Shown here one piece after another: positions 1 to 8,440 of a stretch of 64,000 nt of DNA. Numbering within the stretch: the stretch's first letter is position 1; every line of letters begins with the position of its first letter. The notes beneath the pieces are model-generated. The model made no database searches. It worked only from the letters and a program-made list of their open reading frames with translations, and was not told the DNA's origin. The position numbers and the translations under genes are program-made. The stretch covers positions 434,001 through 498,000 of the forward strand of contig NZ_JBFAPK010000002.1 in assembly GCF_040676675.1 (NCBI RefSeq). The letters run 5' to 3'. This DNA comes from JBFAPK01 sp040676675 (GTDB lineage: Bacteria; Actinomycetota; Actinomycetes; Mycobacteriales; Micromonosporaceae).

Positions 1-1
1 C

Positions 2-133
2 CCGCTCGGGCGCGCCGCCACGCCCGCCGAGGCGGCCGGGGGCATCTTCCTGCTCTGCACGCCGTGGTCCAACTTCGTCCACGGCCAGGTGATCACCGTC
101 GCCGGCGGCCAGGCCGAGGGAATGAGCTGCTGA
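2..133 (+). CDS. SDR-family oxidoreductase, C-terminal end (5' end outside window)
   Basis: Only the last 43 codons are present, ending at the TGA at 131-133. The tail has the usual short-chain dehydrogenase C-terminus: a stretch reading EAAGGIFLLC, then GQVITVAGGQ, which matches the conserved 'G.vi.vdGG' strand that closes the SDR Rossmann fold. The catalytic YxxxK and the NAD(P) glycine motif lie upstream and cannot be checked. It is followed 15 nt later by a DinB-like gene, then a thiolase and a MaoC dehydratase. An SDR in that setting could be a ketoacyl or hydroxyacyl-CoA reductase, but this is inferred from neighbours only. Confidence 0.75.
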   Translation, partial: PLGRAATPAEAAGGIFLLCTPWSNFVHGQVITVAGGQAEGMSC

Positions 134-148
134 GATGCGGGAGAAGCC

Positions 149-634
149 GTGAACGCCGCGTGGGTCCGGGCCCGGAACGAGGAGCTGGACGTACTGATCG
201 CCACGGTCGTGGACCGGGTCGACCCGGCCCGGCTGCACGAGCTGGAGCGCAAGCCGGCCGGGCAGGAGGCGTGGAGCGCCGCCATGGTCCTCGCCCACCT
301 GGGCGAGTTTCCCCGGTTCTTCGCCGGCGAGCTGCGCCGGTTCCTGGCCGACCCGGCGGCACCGGTCGGACGCACGCACGAGCACCCGGAGCGGCTCGCC
401 GCCGTGGCCGCCGCCAGCGGCCGGTCGTACGAACAGCTGCGCGCCGGCGTGACCTCGGCCGCCGCCGAGCTGGCCGCCGTGCTGCGCGAGCTGGACGACC
501 ACCATCTGGCGCTGCCGACCAACAACCGCAGGTACGGCCCGGAGCCGCTCGCCGTCTTCCTCGACCGGTACGTCATCGACCACAAGCGGGAGCACGCCGA
601 CCAGCTCGTCCCGTTCGGGAAGGAGACCCCGTGA
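149..634 (+). CDS. DinB/YfiT-like four-helix protein
   Basis: This 161-aa protein starts at a GTG 15 nt after the SDR stop and ends inside the start codon of the next gene (GTGA overlap). It is helix-rich with conserved-looking histidines: 'VLAHLGEFPRFF' near residue 50 and 'DRYVIDHKREHADQL' near 140-154. That spacing fits the metal-binding His triad of the DinB_2/YfiT fold, whose members include thiol-dependent metalloenzymes and damage-inducible proteins. The sequence does not reveal a substrate. Tight coupling to the thiolase and MaoC genes suggests co-expression with an acyl-CoA pathway. Confidence 0.65.
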   Translation: MNAAWVRARNEELDVLIATVVDRVDPARLHELERKPAGQEAWSAAMVLAHLGEFPRFFAGELRRFLADPAAPVGRTHEHPERLAAVAAASGRSYEQLRAGVTSAAAELAAVLRELDDHHLALPTNNRRYGPEPLAVFLDRYVIDHKREHADQLVPFGKETP

Positions 635-1809
635 AGCTGTCCGACGTGGCGATCCCGCTCGGCCTGGCCTGGTCGTCCCCGTTCTGCCGGTGGCAGGGCG
701 CGCTCGCCGAGATGTCGAGCGTGGATCTGGCCGTCGACGTGACCAACCGGGCGCTCGCCACGCGCGGTTTCGACGTCGCCGAGGTCAGCCACGTGGCCTT
801 CGGCACCACCGTTCCGCAACCCACCTCGTTCTACGGCGTCACCACGATCACCCCCCGGCTCGGGATGGACGCGGTGACCGGCCCGACGATCGCGCAGGCG
901 TGCGCCACGTCCGCGGCGGTCGTGCAGGCCGCGGCCGTACAGGTCGAGCTGGGCGCCCACCGCACGGTGCTGGCGCTGACCACCGACCGTACGAGCAACG
1001 GGCCCCTCATGGTGTGGTCGGCGCAGGGCACACCCGGCGCGGCACCGCGCACCGAGCACTGGGTGCTCGATCCGATGAAGCGCGACCCGAACACCGGCGC
1101 GTCCATGTTGGACACGGCGGAGAACGTCGCGGCCGGCGAGGGCTACACCCGGACGGAGATCGACGAGGTGACGCTGCTCCGCTACGAACAGTACCGCTCG
1201 GCCCGGTCGGGTCGCCGGGACTACCTTGTCACGGTGCACCTGCCCGGGCGGCACGGCGAGCTCGTGGTGGCCGACGACACCGGCGTGCACGACACGACCG
1301 CCGAGGGGCTGGCCAAGCTCTCCCCGGTCAGGGCCGACGGCGTGGTCACCTACGGATCACAGACCCACCCCGGCGACGGTACCGCCGGGCTCGTGCTCAG
1401 CACCGTCAAACGGGCCCGGAGGCTGAGCGGTGGCTCAGGCGTGGCCCGCGTCCTCGCGGTGGCGTTCGCCCGCGTCGGGCGGGCCCGGATGCCCGAGGCG
1501 CCGGTACCCGCGGCCCGCGCCGCGCTCGCCGACGCCGGCCTCGGCATCACCGGCATCGACGTGGTCACCACGCACAACCCGTTCGCGGTCAACGACATCT
1601 ACTTCTCCCGGCAGACCGGGTTTCCGCTCGACCGGATGAACCCGTACGGCTGCAGCCTCGTCTACGGCCACCCGCAGGGTCCGACCGGCATGCGCGCGGT
1701 CGCCGAGCTGGTCGAGGCGCTACGCGCCCGCGGCGGCGGGCGAGGGCTCTTCACCGGTTGTGCGGCCGGGGACACCGCGGGCGCGGTCGTGGTGGAGGTG
1801 ACCGACTGA
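631..1809 (+). CDS. Thiolase-family protein (acetyl-CoA acetyltransferase-like)
   Basis: A 392-aa protein, the usual thiolase length. Thiolases make or cleave the C-C bond between two acyl-CoA units using a Cys-His-Cys set. The key residues are visible: nucleophilic Cys91 in 'AQACATSAA', His315 in 'TTHNPFAVND', His347 in 'YGHPQGPTG' and Cys377 in 'FTGCAAGDTAGA'. The start is the GTG at 631, which overlaps the stop of the DinB-like gene; an open frame continues upstream but reads arginine-rich antisense-like sequence. The stop overlaps the next start (TGATG). The group is closer to the lipid-transfer/degradative thiolase-like proteins of actinobacteria than to housekeeping FadA, so the substrate is uncertain. 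Confidence 0.85.
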   Translation: MKLSDVAIPLGLAWSSPFCRWQGALAEMSSVDLAVDVTNRALATRGFDVAEVSHVAFGTTVPQPTSFYGVTTITPRLGMDAVTGPTIAQACATSAAVVQAAAVQVELGAHRTVLALTTDRTSNGPLMVWSAQGTPGAAPRTEHWVLDPMKRDPNTGASMLDTAENVAAGEGYTRTEIDEVTLLRYEQYRSARSGRRDYLVTVHLPGRHGELVVADDTGVHDTTAEGLAKLSPVRADGVVTYGSQTHPGDGTAGLVLSTVKRARRLSGGSGVARVLAVAFARVGRARMPEAPVPAARAALADAGLGITGIDVVTTHNPFAVNDIYFSRQTGFPLDRMNPYGCSLVYGHPQGPTGMRAVAELVEALRARGGGRGLFTGCAAGDTAGAVVVEVTD

Positions 1810-2591
1810 TGGCCTCCTTCGACGAGTCCGTGGTGGGCCGGTGGAGCGACGAACGCCGGTTCGACGTCACGGCCGAGGGCCTCGCCGCGTACGCCGACGC
1901 GGTCGGCAGTCCCTCTCCCGTCTACGCGGTCGTCCCGACGATGGAGCTGGTGTTCGCGGTCGCCGGGACCGCGGCGCCGGCCGACCTACGGGCCCGGGTG
2001 GTGCACGGCCAGCAGGACCTGTTCTTCCACCGTCCGCTGCGGGTGGGCGACCGGGTGGCGGTACGCGCGGCCGTCGTCGGCCTGCACGGCAAGCGCAGCG
2101 GCACGGTCGCCACCATCCGGGTGCAGACCCGGGACGCGCGCGGCGAGCTGCTCAACGAGCAGTACGTCACCGAGTTCTACCGGGGCGTGCCGACCGGCCT
2201 GAGCGTGGGCACGCCCGCCCCGGCGCTGCCGGCGGAGCCGCCGGCCGGCGAGCCGGTACGCACCGCGACCCATCCGCTCCCCGCCGACCTGCCCCGCCGG
2301 TACGCCGACGCGTCCGGCGACCACAACCCGATCCACCTGGACGACGGGGCCGCCCGGGCGGCCGGCCTGCCCGGTGTCATCGTGCATGGCCTGGCCAGCC
2401 TCGCCATCGCCGGCCGCGCCGTGCTGCCCGACGCGGCCGACGTCTCGCGGCTGAGTTGTCGCTTCACCCGGCCGATCGCCCCCGGCGACACACTGACCAC
2501 GCGCGTCTGGGCGAACGAACGCGGGTACCGGTTCGAGTGTCACGACAGCGCCGGCGCCACGGTGCTCGGCGCCGGCCTGGCCGAGGCGTGA
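1809..2591 (+). CDS. MaoC-like double-hotdog dehydratase
   Basis: A 260-aa protein with two hotdog halves. The N-terminal half (about 1-130) resembles the FAS1-N/HTD2-like dehydratase domain. The C-terminal half (about 150-260) carries the (R)-hydratase signature 'YADASGDHNPIH' followed by 'GVIVHGLASLA', with the catalytic Asp and His of MaoC enzymes. Such proteins hydrate enoyl thioesters or dehydrate 3-hydroxyacyl thioesters. The ATG overlaps the thiolase stop by one base, so the two are translationally coupled. With the SDR and thiolase it forms a plausible reductase/dehydratase/thiolase set acting on an acyl-CoA, substrate unknown. Confidence 0.82.
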   Translation: MASFDESVVGRWSDERRFDVTAEGLAAYADAVGSPSPVYAVVPTMELVFAVAGTAAPADLRARVVHGQQDLFFHRPLRVGDRVAVRAAVVGLHGKRSGTVATIRVQTRDARGELLNEQYVTEFYRGVPTGLSVGTPAPALPAEPPAGEPVRTATHPLPADLPRRYADASGDHNPIHLDDGAARAAGLPGVIVHGLASLAIAGRAVLPDAADVSRLSCRFTRPIAPGDTLTTRVWANERGYRFECHDSAGATVLGAGLAEA

Positions 2592-2653
2592 GTCGCTTCC
2601 GGGGCGGGTCGGGCGGTGCCCGGCCGTCGCCCGTAGGGTCGGTGCCGGGAAAG

Positions 2654-2689
2654 GTCCGGGGGCGGTTCCCACCAGTTCCGCCCCCGGAC
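2654..2689. terminator. Bidirectional hairpin terminator
   Basis: A perfect 12-bp stem (GTCCGGGGGCGG at 2654-2665 and its complement at 2678-2689) with a 12-nt loop lies between the convergent MaoC and esterase genes. There is no U-tract, as is common for high-GC actinobacterial terminators. Confidence 0.75.
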
Positions 2690-2727
2690 GCCTCGCCCCC
2701 GACGCGGCGACGACCCGCTGGGTGGGG

Positions 2728-4026
2728 TCAGCTGGCGGTGCAGGTGGGGGTCATGCCGGAGCCGGTGCCGGTGCCCTGGAAGCCGAACTCGGTGGCCTGA
2801 CCGGGGCCGAGCCGGCCGTTGTAGCTGACGTTGGTGAACCGCACCGCCCCGGTGCTGCCGCTGCGGTTGGCGTTCCAGGCGCTGGTGACGCTGGTCCCGC
2901 CGGGCAGGGTCACGCCCACGCTCCAGCCGTTGGTGCCCGCCGAGCCGGCGGTGACCCGGACGGTGGCCACGAACCCGCCGGTCCACTGGTTGAGCGACAC
3001 CGTGGCGGTGCAGCCGGCGCCACCCGCCGGCGTGGTCGGGACGACCGGAGGCGTGGTGGGGACGACCGGAGGCGTGGTCGGGTTACCCGACGGCGGGGTG
3101 GTCGGCGTCGGGCGGTCCAGGCCGAAGAACTGGATCGCGACTCGCGCCATGCCGCTCGACGGCAGGCTGTGGCCGGCTCCCTGGATGCTGTACGCCTCGA
3201 CCTGGCTGCCGTAGCGGCGGCGGTTCCAGTTGGGCTGCGGGGTGTCCGTGGACGTCGGCGTCTGGCTCAGCCCGTGCACGTTGGTCCACTGCTCGATCGA
3301 CTCCTGCAACAACGAGTACGGCACGAGGGTGTCGCTGGTGCCGTGCCAGAGCTGGATCGGCGGGCGCGGGCCGGAATAGCCGGGGTACGCCGCACGGACC
3401 AGGTCGCCCCACTGCTGCGGGGTACGGTTCATGCTGCCGTTGGTGCACGAGCCGCCGGGCGGGTAGTCGGCCGCGCTGGCGAAGCAGTTGAACGGTACGC
3501 CCATGAAGGACGCGCCCGCCTTGAACAGGTCGGGATAGACCGCGAGCAGGTGCTGGGTCATCATGCCGCCGGACGAGCTGCCGGTGGCGTAGACCCGGTT
3601 GATGTCGCCGCCGTACTGCTGCCGGGCGTAGTTCACCATCGACTCGATGGAGACCGGGTCGCTGCCACCGCCGCGGCGTTTGGCCGCGTCCGACCAGGTG
3701 TCGAAGCACTTGCCGAACCCGGCCTCCTGCATGGCGCTCGGGTAGATGACGATGAAACCGTACTGGTTCGACAGCGAGGCGAACTCGCTGCCCGAGTAGA
3801 AGCCGGGGCCCGACCCGCCGCAGCCGTGCATGGCGACCACGATCGCCGGATTGGCGGGACGGTTGTCCGGCACGTAGATGTGCATCCGCATGCCGCCCGG
3901 GTTGTTGCCGAAGTTGGTCACCTCGACCAGTGACGCGCCGGACGCCGGCGGCGACAGGGCGACAACGCCCACCGCGACGAGCAGGGCGCTGGCGAGCCCG
4001 GCCAGCGCCGCTCTGGTTCGTGTCAT
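2728..4026 (-). CDS. Secreted CE1/PHB-depolymerase-type esterase with CBM2
   Basis: A 432-aa exported enzyme. Residues 1-31 are a signal peptide (Arg-containing n-region, Ala/Val core, 'PASGA' cut). Residues about 35-305 form an alpha/beta-hydrolase of the PHB depolymerase/feruloyl- or acetylxylan-esterase group, with oxyanion 'MHGCGGSG', nucleophile Ser151 in 'GSSSG', Asp in 'HGTSDTLVPY' and His in 'GAGHSLP'. A repeated PTTPPVVP linker (about 310-335) leads to a C-terminal cellulose-binding module (CBM2; conserved Trp in 'WTGGF', 'WSV' and 'WNANRSG'). It probably removes acyl or feruloyl groups from plant cell-wall xylan. The ATG at 4026 is chosen because GGAGG lies 7 nt upstream; an in-frame ATG at 4059 has no such site. 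Confidence 0.88.
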   Translation of the reverse strand: MTRTRAALAGLASALLVAVGVVALSPPASGASLVEVTNFGNNPGGMRMHIYVPDNRPANPAIVVAMHGCGGSGPGFYSGSEFASLSNQYGFIVIYPSAMQEAGFGKCFDTWSDAAKRRGGGSDPVSIESMVNYARQQYGGDINRVYATGSSSGGMMTQHLLAVYPDLFKAGASFMGVPFNCFASAADYPPGGSCTNGSMNRTPQQWGDLVRAAYPGYSGPRPPIQLWHGTSDTLVPYSLLQESIEQWTNVHGLSQTPTSTDTPQPNWNRRRYGSQVEAYSIQGAGHSLPSSGMARVAIQFFGLDRPTPTTPPSGNPTTPPVVPTTPPVVPTTPAGGAGCTATVSLNQWTGGFVATVRVTAGSAGTNGWSVGVTLPGGTSVTSAWNANRSGSTGAVRFTNVSYNGRLGPGQATEFGFQGTGTGSGMTPTCTAS

Positions 4027-4035
4027 GGCACCTCC

Positions 4036-4083
4036 ATTGACTGTCGTCAATTCAAACACTAGGCATCTCTGTGACGACCGTCA
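4036..4083. promoter_or_regulatory. Pair of palindromes upstream of the esterase
   Basis: Two inverted repeats lie just before the esterase start: ATTGACTGTCGTCAAT (4036-4051, arms ATTGAC/GTCAAT) and TGACGACCGTCA (4072-4083). Both contain CGTCAAT on the + strand, 36 nt apart. They are good candidates for operator sites of an unidentified regulator. The assignment rests on symmetry and position only. Confidence 0.4.
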
Positions 4084-4173
4084 ATCTATCGCCTAACATC
4101 CGACCGCACTGTGGCACCGGTCCTGGGCCGTGCCCCGACCCGCGGGGACGGCCGCCGGGCCGGAACGCGAAAC

Positions 4174-4198
4174 TCCCGACCGGCACAGCCGGTCGGGA
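4174..4198. terminator. Strong hairpin in the esterase/dehydrogenase intergenic region
   Basis: A perfect 10-bp stem (TCCCGACCGG at 4174-4183, complement at 4189-4198) with loop CACAG. It sits between two divergent genes, where a terminator is not expected, so it may be a leader attenuator, a relic terminator, or protection against read-through. No U-tract follows. Confidence 0.45.
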
Positions 4199-4347
4199 CG
4201 CAGCTCCCTTTCGGTTACCCAGGCGGTCGCCAGCTCCCACAACCCTGCTCGTCGTCGCGGCGGCCCACTCGTCCTCGTCGGTGCCGTTCGCGCCGACACG
4301 TCGCGCGCGCAGGCAGCGCAAACCGCCGATGGATACCTTCGGTAACG

Positions 4348-4362
4348 TGGCGGATACCGCCA
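4348..4362. promoter_or_regulatory. Candidate operator upstream of the dehydrogenase
   Basis: Perfect inverted repeat TGGCGG-ATA-CCGCCA, ending 34 nt before the ATG at 4397. Position and symmetry fit a repressor site; no regulator gene is adjacent. Confidence 0.35.
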
Positions 4363-4396
4363 ACCAGCACATAACGTGCGTTGCATGAACGATCTG

Positions 4397-5395
4397 ATGC
4401 CCGCAGTGGGATACCGCCGGAAGCTGCCGATCAGCGATCCGGAGAGCCTTGTCGACGCCGAGATTCCGGTACCCGTACCGGGACCGCACGACCTGCTGGT
4501 CCGGGTCGAGGCGGTGTCGGTGAATCCGGTCGACACCAAGGTCCGGGTGAACGTCGACCCGGGTGACGGGTTGAAGGTGCTCGGCTACGACGCGGCGGGC
4601 GTGGTCGTCGCGGTCGGCGCCGAGGTGACCCGGTTCGCGATCGGGGACGAGGTCTACTACGCCGGCTCGATCGGCCGGCCGGGCACCAACGCCCGCTTCC
4701 ACGCCGTCGACGAGCACGTGGTCGGACACAAGCCGGAGAGCCTCACCTTCGCCGAGGCGGCGGCCCTGCCGCTGACCACCATCACCGCGTGGGAGGCCCT
4801 CTTCGACTCGTTCGCCCTGACCAGGGAGAGCAGCGGCACGCTGCTGGTGCTCGGGGCGGCCGGCGGCGTCGGCTCGATGGCGATCCAGCTCGCCCGGACC
4901 CGCACCGACCTCACCGTCGTCGCCACCGCCTCCCGGCCGGAGTCCCGCCGGTGGGCGGAGGAGCTCGGCGCCCACCACGTGGTCGACCACCGGGACCTGG
5001 TCGCCTCGGTACGGGCCGTCGCCCCGGCCGGGGTCGACTACCTGATCAGCCCGTACACCGCCGGCAACATCGAGCGGTACGCCGAGATCGTCCGTCCCCG
5101 GGGGCACATCGTCGCCCTCGACGAGCCGGAGGGGCTGGAACTGCTGCCGCTCAAGGCCAAGAGCATCAGCTGGCACTGGGAGTTCATGTTCACCCGGCCG
5201 CTGTTCCTACCGGCGGACCCGACCCAGCACGAGCTGCTGGAGCAGACCGCGCGGATGGTCGACGAGGGCCGGATCCGGACGACCCTGACGACCCGGCTCG
5301 GTCCGATCGACGCGGCGAACCTGCGCCGCGCGCACGAGCTGGTGGAGAGCTCCGCGAACATCGGCAAGGTGGTGGTCGCCGGCTTCGACCGGTGA
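4397..5395 (+). CDS. Zinc-type alcohol dehydrogenase / quinone oxidoreductase-like protein
   Basis: A 332-aa MDR-superfamily NADPH-dependent oxidoreductase. The N-terminal GroES-like domain contains 'VRVEAVSVNPVDTKVR' and 'LGYDAAGVV'. The Rossmann domain has the nucleotide motif 'LVLGAAGGVGSMAIQLA' around residues 150-166. The zinc-ligand cysteines of classical ADHs are absent, so it belongs to the zinc-free quinone-reductase/ZADH type that reduces quinones or enones. Family members usually begin 'M(K/R)AVGYR', matching the ATG at 4397 (MPAVGYRRKLPI); ATG 4385 and GTG 4376 are in-frame alternatives and none has a clear ribosome-binding site. It is monocistronic and convergent with the two-component genes. 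Confidence 0.82.
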   Translation: MPAVGYRRKLPISDPESLVDAEIPVPVPGPHDLLVRVEAVSVNPVDTKVRVNVDPGDGLKVLGYDAAGVVVAVGAEVTRFAIGDEVYYAGSIGRPGTNARFHAVDEHVVGHKPESLTFAEAAALPLTTITAWEALFDSFALTRESSGTLLVLGAAGGVGSMAIQLARTRTDLTVVATASRPESRRWAEELGAHHVVDHRDLVASVRAVAPAGVDYLISPYTAGNIERYAEIVRPRGHIVALDEPEGLELLPLKAKSISWHWEFMFTRPLFLPADPTQHELLEQTARMVDEGRIRTTLTTRLGPIDAANLRRAHELVESSANIGKVVVAGFDR

Positions 5396-5486
5396 GGCGA
5401 TCCGGCGCCGGAGGTGGGAATTGACCATCCGGCGACCATAGCCACCGGCCGGTGCCGCGCCGCTGATCCGTCCGGGTCCCGATCGG

Positions 5487-6128
5487 TCAGCGCTTCAGGT
5501 ACGCCAGTACGGCCAGCACCCGGCGGTTGGCGTCGTCGGACGGGGCAATCCGGAGTTTCGCGAAGATGCTGGCCGTGTGCTTGGCGACCGCGCTCTCGCT
5601 GACGTGCAGCGTCGACGCGATGGCGGCGTTGGACCGGCCCTCGGCCATAAGTTCGAGCACGTCCCGTTCGCGCGGGGTGAGGCTACTGATCGTGCCGCGC
5701 GCCTCGCTGCGGGACAGCAGCTTGACGATGACATGGGGGTCCATGACGGTGCCGCCGGCGGCGACCCGGCGCACCGCATCGACGAACTGTTCGGTGTTGG
5801 TGACCCGGTCCTTGAGCAGGTAGCCGACGGCGCCGTCCCCACCGGCCAGCAACTCGTTGGCGTAGAGCTGCTCGACGTACTGGGACAGCACCAGTATGGG
5901 CAGGCCGGGCCGCTGGCGGCGGGCCTGCAGCGCGGCCTGCAGGCCCTCGTCGGTGAAGGTGGGCGGTAGCCGGATGTCGACCACCGCGACGTCCGGCCGC
6001 TCGTCGAGGAGCGCGCGCAGCAGCGCCGGGCCGTTGTCCACCGCGACGACGTCGAAGCCGTGCTCGCGCAGGGTGCGGTTCAGTCCGTCCCGGAGGAGGA
6101 AGAGGTCTTCGGCGAGGACAACGCGCAC
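5487..6128 (-). CDS. NarL/LuxR-family response regulator
   Basis: A 213-aa regulator. The receiver domain (1-120) has acidic E7/D8, phospho-acceptor Asp51 ('AVVDIRLPP'), Ser82 and Lys106. A LuxR-type helix-turn-helix follows at about 150-195 ('LTPRERDVLELMAEGRSNAAIA'). It should be phosphorylated by the histidine kinase encoded immediately upstream. Its ATG at 6128 lies 49 nt inside the kinase gene, in another frame, so the pair is translationally coupled. Targets are not evident; the CPBP membrane protease in the same operon is one candidate output. Confidence 0.9.
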   Translation of the reverse strand: MRVVLAEDLFLLRDGLNRTLREHGFDVVAVDNGPALLRALLDERPDVAVVDIRLPPTFTDEGLQAALQARRQRPGLPILVLSQYVEQLYANELLAGGDGAVGYLLKDRVTNTEQFVDAVRRVAAGGTVMDPHVIVKLLSRSEARGTISSLTPRERDVLELMAEGRSNAAIASTLHVSESAVAKHTASIFAKLRIAPSDDANRRVLAVLAYLKR

Positions 6129-7351
6129 GGAATCTCCATCGTCACGGTGGTCGGCCCGCCCGGCGGGCTGTGCACGGCGAGCGTGCCGTCGAACGTACCC
6201 AAGCGGCGTCGGATGCCGCGCAGGCCGGTGCCGCGCGCGGGATCCGCGCCGCCGTGGCCGTCGTCGCTGACGGTCGCCCGGAGGGTACGGCCGTCGTGGT
6301 CCAGAATCACCCGGACGGTACGGGCACCGGCGTGCTTCGCCGCGTTGGTCAGCAGCTCGTTGATCGCGAAGTACGCGGCCGACTCGACCGGCGTCGGAGG
6401 CCGACCGCCCAGGTGGACCTCGACGTCGACGTCGAGGAAACTGTCGAGCGCCAGCGACCGTACGGCGTCGCCGAGGCCGCGGTCGGCCAGCACCGGCGGA
6501 TGGATGCCGCGGACCAGGTCGCGCAGGTCGTCCAGGGCGCGTGTGGAGGTGTCCCGCGCGTCGAGCAGCAGCTGCCGGGCGGCCTCGGGATCGCGGTCCA
6601 GCAGCCGGGTCGCGTTGTCCAGGGTCATGCCCATCGCGACGAGCCGGGCCTGGGCGCCGTCGTGCAGGTCACGCTCGATGCGCCGCAGCTCGGCGGCCTG
6701 GGCGTCGACGGCGTCGGCGCGGGTGTCGGTGAGCCGGGCGACCCGGCGGGCGAGTTCCGCGTGCCGCGGCGGGGACAGCACCAGCCGGCTCCACCGCTCG
6801 TGCAGCCGCAGGATCGGCGGCGCGAGGAGCACGCCGACGAGGACGAAGACGAGCCCGAGCGCCGCGGCGACCAGCGCGGTCGGGGTGCTGCCCACCGGCA
6901 CGAACGCGTACCAGTTGTCCGGGCCGAGGTGCTGCCACACGAACGGTTGCACCAGCGCGCCGAACGCCCCGAACCAGACGAGGCAGACCGGAACGGCGAC
7001 CAGCAGACCCCCGACGACCGGATCCACCGTCGCCCACACAAGGTCGCGCCAGAATCCCTCGTCGGAGAGGATCGCGAAGACCCGCCGGGACCGGCCGAGG
7101 GTACGGGCCGGCAGGGCGTCAGGTCCGCCGACGGGCCGTCCCGACCAGGTGCCAAGCCAGCGACGGGACCGGTTCGACAGCGCGCGCAGCCCGGTCGCGG
7201 CGGGCGCGAGCAGGACGAACCCGAGGCCGACGGGCAGCCCCAGCACCGCCAGCGCCGCGACGGACCAGACGGCCGTCTCGGCAACGGCGAGCCAGCTCAG
7301 CAGATGGCACCGCCCGAGCGCGAGCCAGGTCCGGGTTCCGGGGTTTCTCAT
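6080..7351 (-). CDS. NarL-type sensor histidine kinase
   Basis: A 423-aa membrane kinase. Hydrophobic segments occur near residues 20-55 and 113-180, forming an N-terminal sensor of about four helices. HisKA_3 follows, with phospho-acceptor His230 in 'RRIERDLHDGAQARL', and then an HATPase domain with the N-box 'NELLTNAAKHAGA' (331-343) and G-box 'DDGHGGADPARGTGLRGI'. It autophosphorylates and passes phosphate to the adjacent NarL-type regulator. The start ATG (7351) overlaps the stop of the CPBP gene by 4 nt. The C-terminal tail past the catalytic domain ('SSPKTSSSSGTD') is simply the stretch overlapping the regulator gene. Confidence 0.9.
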   Translation of the reverse strand: MRNPGTRTWLALGRCHLLSWLAVAETAVWSVAALAVLGLPVGLGFVLLAPAATGLRALSNRSRRWLGTWSGRPVGGPDALPARTLGRSRRVFAILSDEGFWRDLVWATVDPVVGGLLVAVPVCLVWFGAFGALVQPFVWQHLGPDNWYAFVPVGSTPTALVAAALGLVFVLVGVLLAPPILRLHERWSRLVLSPPRHAELARRVARLTDTRADAVDAQAAELRRIERDLHDGAQARLVAMGMTLDNATRLLDRDPEAARQLLLDARDTSTRALDDLRDLVRGIHPPVLADRGLGDAVRSLALDSFLDVDVEVHLGGRPPTPVESAAYFAINELLTNAAKHAGARTVRVILDHDGRTLRATVSDDGHGGADPARGTGLRGIRRRLGTFDGTLAVHSPPGGPTTVTMEIPCALSSPKTSSSSGTD

Positions 7352-8265
7352 CGCGCATGACCCGACATCCGGTGGATGCTAGCCGTCGCCAGGGCCCACA
7401 CCAAAGCCGCCGCCAGGCACGACGCGCCGAGCATCACCATCGGCACGACCGCGCCCGACTCCTCGTCCATGAACAGGAGCATGCCGAGGTTGATCAGGGT
7501 GTGGAAGCCGCCGGCCAGCAGCAGCCGGTTGGCGCGCACCCGTTCCAGGGCCAGCCCCATCACCACCGACATGGAGACCGCCGCCAGCACGAACCCGCCC
7601 GCGTACCCGGGGCCTTCGGCGAAGACCGGGAGGTGCCAGACGCCCCACAGCACGCCGACCACGACCGAGGACGCGAGCGGGCCGAACCGGGTCCGCAGCA
7701 GCGGCTGCAACAGGCAACGCCAGCCGATCTCCTCGGCGCACGCGCCGACCAGTTGGGCCACGACGATCACCAGGAACGGATTGTCCAGCGCGCTCGGCCG
7801 GGTGAACCGCGCGTCACCGGTCACGGCGGCGTACACCGCCACGCAGAGCCCGATGATCAACGGCGCGGTGGCGACCATCAGCAGGCCACGACCCGCGCCG
7901 CCCGGGCCACGACCCGCGCCGACCCGGACGCGGAATGCGCCGGCGAGCAGGTCCCGGGTCCGCCTCGGCCAGCACAGGGCGAGCACGGCCACGCCCAGCG
8001 CCGGCCCGAACTGGGTCAGCTGGATGATCTCGGTCGGGATTCCGGTCGCCGGTTGCGCCGCGCCGAACAGGCCGGCCGCCAGGAACGCGACCAGGAAGAA
8101 CACGCTGGCCATCGGCCACACCCGGCGCCGCGGGGCGGCCGGCGCCGGTGGCGCGGTACGGGACGGCGGGGCCGGTCGATCGGTCCCGACCGGCTCTCCG
8201 GCCCGGGTCGGCTGCCGTGCCCCGACGTGCCGGCGCGTCGCGGTCGCCTCACCAGATTCGTACAT
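7348..8265 (-). CDS. CPBP-family intramembrane metalloprotease (Abi/CAAX-like)
   Basis: A 305-aa polytopic membrane protein with a Pro/Arg-rich cytoplasmic N-terminus (about 1-50). The CPBP (ABI) motifs are present: motif 1 'AEEIGWR' (Glu178, Glu179, Arg183), motif 2 'GVWHLP' (His211), motif 3 His255 in 'GGFHTLIN'. These residues form the glutamate-type active site of Rce1-like proteases. Role and substrate are unknown; in bacteria such proteins are linked to bacteriocin immunity and membrane stress. The ATG at 8265 is preceded by GAGG; its stop overlaps the kinase start, placing it first in a three-gene operon with the two-component system. A 17-bp tandem repeat near 7900 encodes 'GAGRGPGGAGRG'. 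Confidence 0.85.
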   Translation of the reverse strand: MYESGEATATRRHVGARQPTRAGEPVGTDRPAPPSRTAPPAPAAPRRRVWPMASVFFLVAFLAAGLFGAAQPATGIPTEIIQLTQFGPALGVAVLALCWPRRTRDLLAGAFRVRVGAGRGPGGAGRGLLMVATAPLIIGLCVAVYAAVTGDARFTRPSALDNPFLVIVVAQLVGACAEEIGWRCLLQPLLRTRFGPLASSVVVGVLWGVWHLPVFAEGPGYAGGFVLAAVSMSVVMGLALERVRANRLLLAGGFHTLINLGMLLFMDEESGAVVPMVMLGASCLAAALVWALATASIHRMSGHAR

Positions 8266-8440
8266 TTCGCCTCGCTCTCGTGATCTCGGTGGGAACGCCA
8301 CCACGATGCCGCTGAACGAGGCCGCTGCCATTGCACCTGGCAACCGAACCATCCTGTACCTAGCTCCACCCCCGCCCGGTTCCCTCTCCCCCATCGCGCC
8401 GTCGGGGTGCGCCGATCCCGATCGACCCGGCCCGGGACCG

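Noticed and set aside
64..630. Open frame upstream of the thiolase in the same frame
   Set aside because: It overlaps the DinB-like gene on the same strand, reads as Arg/Gly/Pro-rich shadow sequence, and the GTG at 631 is coupled to the DinB stop.
5443..5454. CACCGGCCGGTG palindrome between convergent genes
   Set aside because: No loop, no tract, and such short GC palindromes are expected by chance in this composition.
6170..7360. Long + strand open frame opposite the histidine kinase
   Set aside because: It is the antisense of a clear kinase gene, with composition typical of GC-rich shadow frames and no domain.
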